DNA of 64,000 bases from Pseudorasbora parva (lineage: Eukaryota; Chordata; Actinopteri; Cypriniformes; Gobionidae): positions 35,290,946 through 35,354,945 of the forward strand of contig NC_090186.1 of NCBI RefSeq assembly GCF_024679245.1. The letters run 5' to 3'. Of this stretch, positions 11,987 through 64,000 are shown one piece after another. The notes under the pieces were generated by a model. The model worked only from the letters and a program-made list of their open reading frames with translations, did not search any database and had not been told where the DNA came from. Made by a program: the position numbers and the translations under genes. Position 1 is the stretch's first letter. Each line of letters starts with the position of its first letter.

Positions 11987-12777
11987 TTAGTGAATTATTT
12001 ACTTTTAAATTCTTTATATCATATGTGTAAAATAGTTGTTTTCCAAGAAGCTATAATATTTAAATATAGCTGTTATGATTTAATTGTAACAGTCATCGAT
12101 GGTGCTTATGTCCTCGATTGCAAGGCAAAGTTGAATTAATAATTTGTCATTTAGCTGTCACTTTTGTCCTCACTGTCTTACAGTGCACTTATTTCAGGGA
12201 TAGTCCACCTGAGGTTAAGTGCCCTGTTTCAAGGATAAAATAGTGATGGATCAACTTAATCTGAGCCTCAGACGGCACGTCCACTGACCGCCCGCAGTGT
12301 GTAGGCTATACTGGCTGTCTGATGCATGTTTTTGTGCTAAACAAAAATGTCAAGAGCCAGCTTTAATCGTTTGTTCCAATCTGATTGACTGGCACTATGC
12401 AACATCCCGGAGCCTATAGGGAAAATGTGCACCTGGAAATTAAATGTTTGCGAGCTATACACGTGTGTCAGGTTACTGGCAACAAATACATTTTCTTTGA
12501 GCCACTTATAGCAAGTAAACTAGACACTCTAGCAAAATGGCCAGTTCTGCTTTGTTTATCATGGACTGATATGTCTGTATGGGCTACATTTTCAACGCTT
12601 ATATTCGTATAAAGCCTAATGCAATATTTCATATTACTTTAATTCAGATTAATAATCAGACCTTTTTAATCAGACCTTTCCTGTAAGTAAAAATTCATTT
12701 CCCTGCATGCCAATCATGATTACAAGATAATGAATAAAAAACTTGTACACAACAAACATTTTCTGTAAGATTTTATA

Positions 12778-12789
12778 TGTGAGTGTTCT

Positions 12790-12840
<51 letters not shown>

Positions 12841-12859
12841 TTTTTTTGTGAGTGTTCTT
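12778..12859. repeat. (TTTA)n microsatellite flanked by 13-bp direct repeats
   Basis: About 13 TTTA units fill 12791-12841, followed by a short T run. The sequence tgtgagtgttctt occurs immediately on both sides (12778-12790 and 12847-12859). The flanking duplication suggests the simple repeat arrived as an insertion. Confidence 0.85.
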
Positions 12860-13014
12860 TAAATTTAATTGCATTCATTACCTATAGAAATTCATGATTT
12901 TCCATTTAGGTTTTTATGCATTTGCATGGCTTTTCCAGTACTAGAAGAAATCGCTAATCAAAATCCTCTGATGTTTTAAGGCTTTCCATGGCAGTGGGAC
13001 CCCCCGCTTATTGT

Positions 13015-13380
13015 AGGCTAAGCCCTCCACAAATAACGAAGAGAAATTCGGAGCGAGTCAATATTAGAAGCGCATCAGGAACAGGCAGGTCCGTGAAAGC
13101 GCCGTTCCGCGGTAGGTGGTGCTAAACTCATTCACATTTTGTCGGTACCTCGGTGGGTACACAGGATGATTTTAATCTCCCTGGACAGCGTCCAGCGTCA
13201 CTCACAGTCTCAGCAAGTCAGCGCGCTGCGCACGAGAGCAACAACCTCATTCCTGGATATTATAGGCACCACGGGCAAGTGCGCGAGCGCAGCGCGCGGA
13301 CACAATTCGCCTTTCGCTCGCTGAGAGAGTAGCGCGCGAATGGTTTTCAAACTGAAATGAATCTTTAACGGCCGTTGAAA
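13015..13380 (+). promoter_or_regulatory. galnt14: CpG-rich promoter / 5'UTR of galnt14
   Basis: Sequence just upstream of the galnt14 start is rich in CpG and GCGC motifs (for example gcgcgagcgcagcgcgcgga split over 13,278-13,300), in sharp contrast to the AT-rich flank. No convincing TATA box is at a fixed distance, consistent with a CpG-island promoter. The transcription start cannot be fixed from sequence alone. Two short upstream ORFs lie in its last 41 bases. Confidence 0.65.
13340..13368 (+). promoter_or_regulatory. Two overlapping upstream ORFs before galnt14
   Basis: The first uORF is ATG 13340 to TGA 13358-13360 (MVFKLK). The second starts at 13357 inside an ATGA overlap with that stop and ends at TAA 13366-13368 (MNL). 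The second is in frame with the main start, 24 nt upstream, but is closed by its own stop. If included in the mRNA they could reduce initiation at 13381. Their use is inferred only. Confidence 0.5.
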
Positions 13381-63175
<49,795 letters not shown>

Positions 63176-63667
63176 GTAGGTGAAGGATTTTTTTTAAAAA
63201 CATTCTTCTAAATTAGGACTGGGCTTTGCTCAAATACCAATTGTGCTTTTCTTTTTAGTTGTTTAGTTAAGTTCAAATTATTTTCCGAAAAAGGTTTAAA
63301 AGCAACATGAAATGGCATTCACATGTATCTTCTGTAAAGTTAAACAAAAGTGAAACAGGATCGTTATCCTTCAAGATTTCATTATTGTGAATTATATTTT
63401 ATTCCTTTTATTAATGGTGTTTGTTAGCATCACTGTTTTGCATTTGGACTTAGGGGTTAGCGGTTAGATCAAGTTTTTAACTAGCGTAATTATTTTCAAC
63501 TTGGAGGCCAAGCTTCCAAGAGGGCCAAAGTATGACTTAAAGGTAGTTAAATTAATAAACTTATTTTAAAAACATTAAAAGACACATAAAATCATTGCAG
63601 GAGGAACACATATCCCACATATAGGGTTCAGAATGTCATAGAGAATCTTTTTTACTTTTACTTTTAA

Positions 63668-64000
63668 AGGGTTACTTCAGCAAATAGCATATGGCTTTGT
63701 ATCAGTAGAAACCCTGGAGTATATTCAAATGATTGTGCTTTTCCCCCTCATATCCCCCTGAGACAAGAGATTTATGCATTTTATTTCTGGAAAAATTCCT
63801 CCTATGATGCAAATTGGCGATATTTGCATCATAGGAGGAATGTTTGGCCAAAGGCTAAAGACTAAAGCCAGCAGAGGGAGCCATTTCCGCTCATTTAACT
63901 CATTTAAACGGAGCTATGCTGAGCAAGAAGTCTTCTAACTTCTCAAATTAATTTCTATGAAAGTTAAGCTTGCAAAGGCATGAACTGAAACGCGCCAGAC
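63668..64000. mobile_element. TTAA-type foldback element (cut by window end)
   Basis: Starts AGGGTTACTTCAGC after TTAA (63664-63667), the same layout as the 10181 and 17744 elements. It contains a perfect 20-bp stem with 7-nt loop at 63795-63841. The right terminus is beyond the window, so the assignment is provisional. Confidence 0.6.

Noticed and set aside
13375..13380. TTG at 13375 as an upstream start of galnt14
   Set aside because: It would add only two residues (M-K) before the true ATG, is not a normal eukaryotic start, and the ATG at 13381 has good context.

Overview
The window reads as a stretch of teleost nuclear DNA, most likely from a cyprinid (zebrafish/carp-like). One protein-coding gene with vertebrate exon-intron structure is buried in AT-rich introns full of teleost transposons (Tc1-like, hAT, TTAA-duplicating foldback elements, DIRS, an L1-clade LINE, tRNA-derived SINEs) and long CT/GT/AT microsatellites. 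No bacterial, phage or CRISPR feature is present. The species call rests on remembered repeat families, not on a search.

The gene is the 5' part of a polypeptide N-acetylgalactosaminyltransferase, best matched to galnt14, on the + strand. A CpG-rich promoter/5'UTR (about 13,015-13,380) precedes the start codon at 13,381. Eight coding exons follow: 13381-13515, 23116-23285, 41322-41420, 55863-55930, 56083-56148, 61391-61512, 62678-62765 and 63091-63175. Phases match at every junction. They give 833 nt (277 complete codons) ending inside the glycosyltransferase domain, so the remaining exons lie beyond 64,000. The product would be a Golgi type II membrane enzyme that starts mucin-type O-glycosylation.

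Layout: 1-13,000 is upstream flank with a recurring 9-bp-TSD element (two copies), two decayed Tc1-like transposons, a 5'-truncated L1-clade LINE and a TTAA-type palindrome. Intron 1 (13,516-23,115) holds a local 0.7-0.9 kb direct duplication, a 761-bp foldback element, a hAT element and a nearly full-length Tc1-like copy. Intron 2 (23,286-41,321) holds a DIRS retroelement (about 28.3-32.9 kb), apparently inside an older TTAA-flanked element, plus another TTAA element and a hAT. Intron 3 (41,421-55,862) holds a foldback element, a 2.9-kb inverted pair of 21-bp-periodic arrays, and a three-deep nest (Tc1-like > solo LTR > TTAA element) beside a further 9-bp-TSD element. Introns 4-8 hold a SINE, a gypsy-like gag remnant, another TTAA element and a third 9-bp-TSD family.

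The most unusual observations are: (i) three sequence families, six copies, that share TAGCCT-type termini and, in all five copies where both flanks are visible, exact 9-bp target duplications; (ii) a TTAA-flanked element carrying two apparently spliceable exons that encode a P2X7-C-terminal-like Cys motif; (iii) long GT or CT microsatellites at the splice sites of galnt14 exons 2, 6 and 8; and (iv) two overlapping upstream ORFs just before the galnt14 start.
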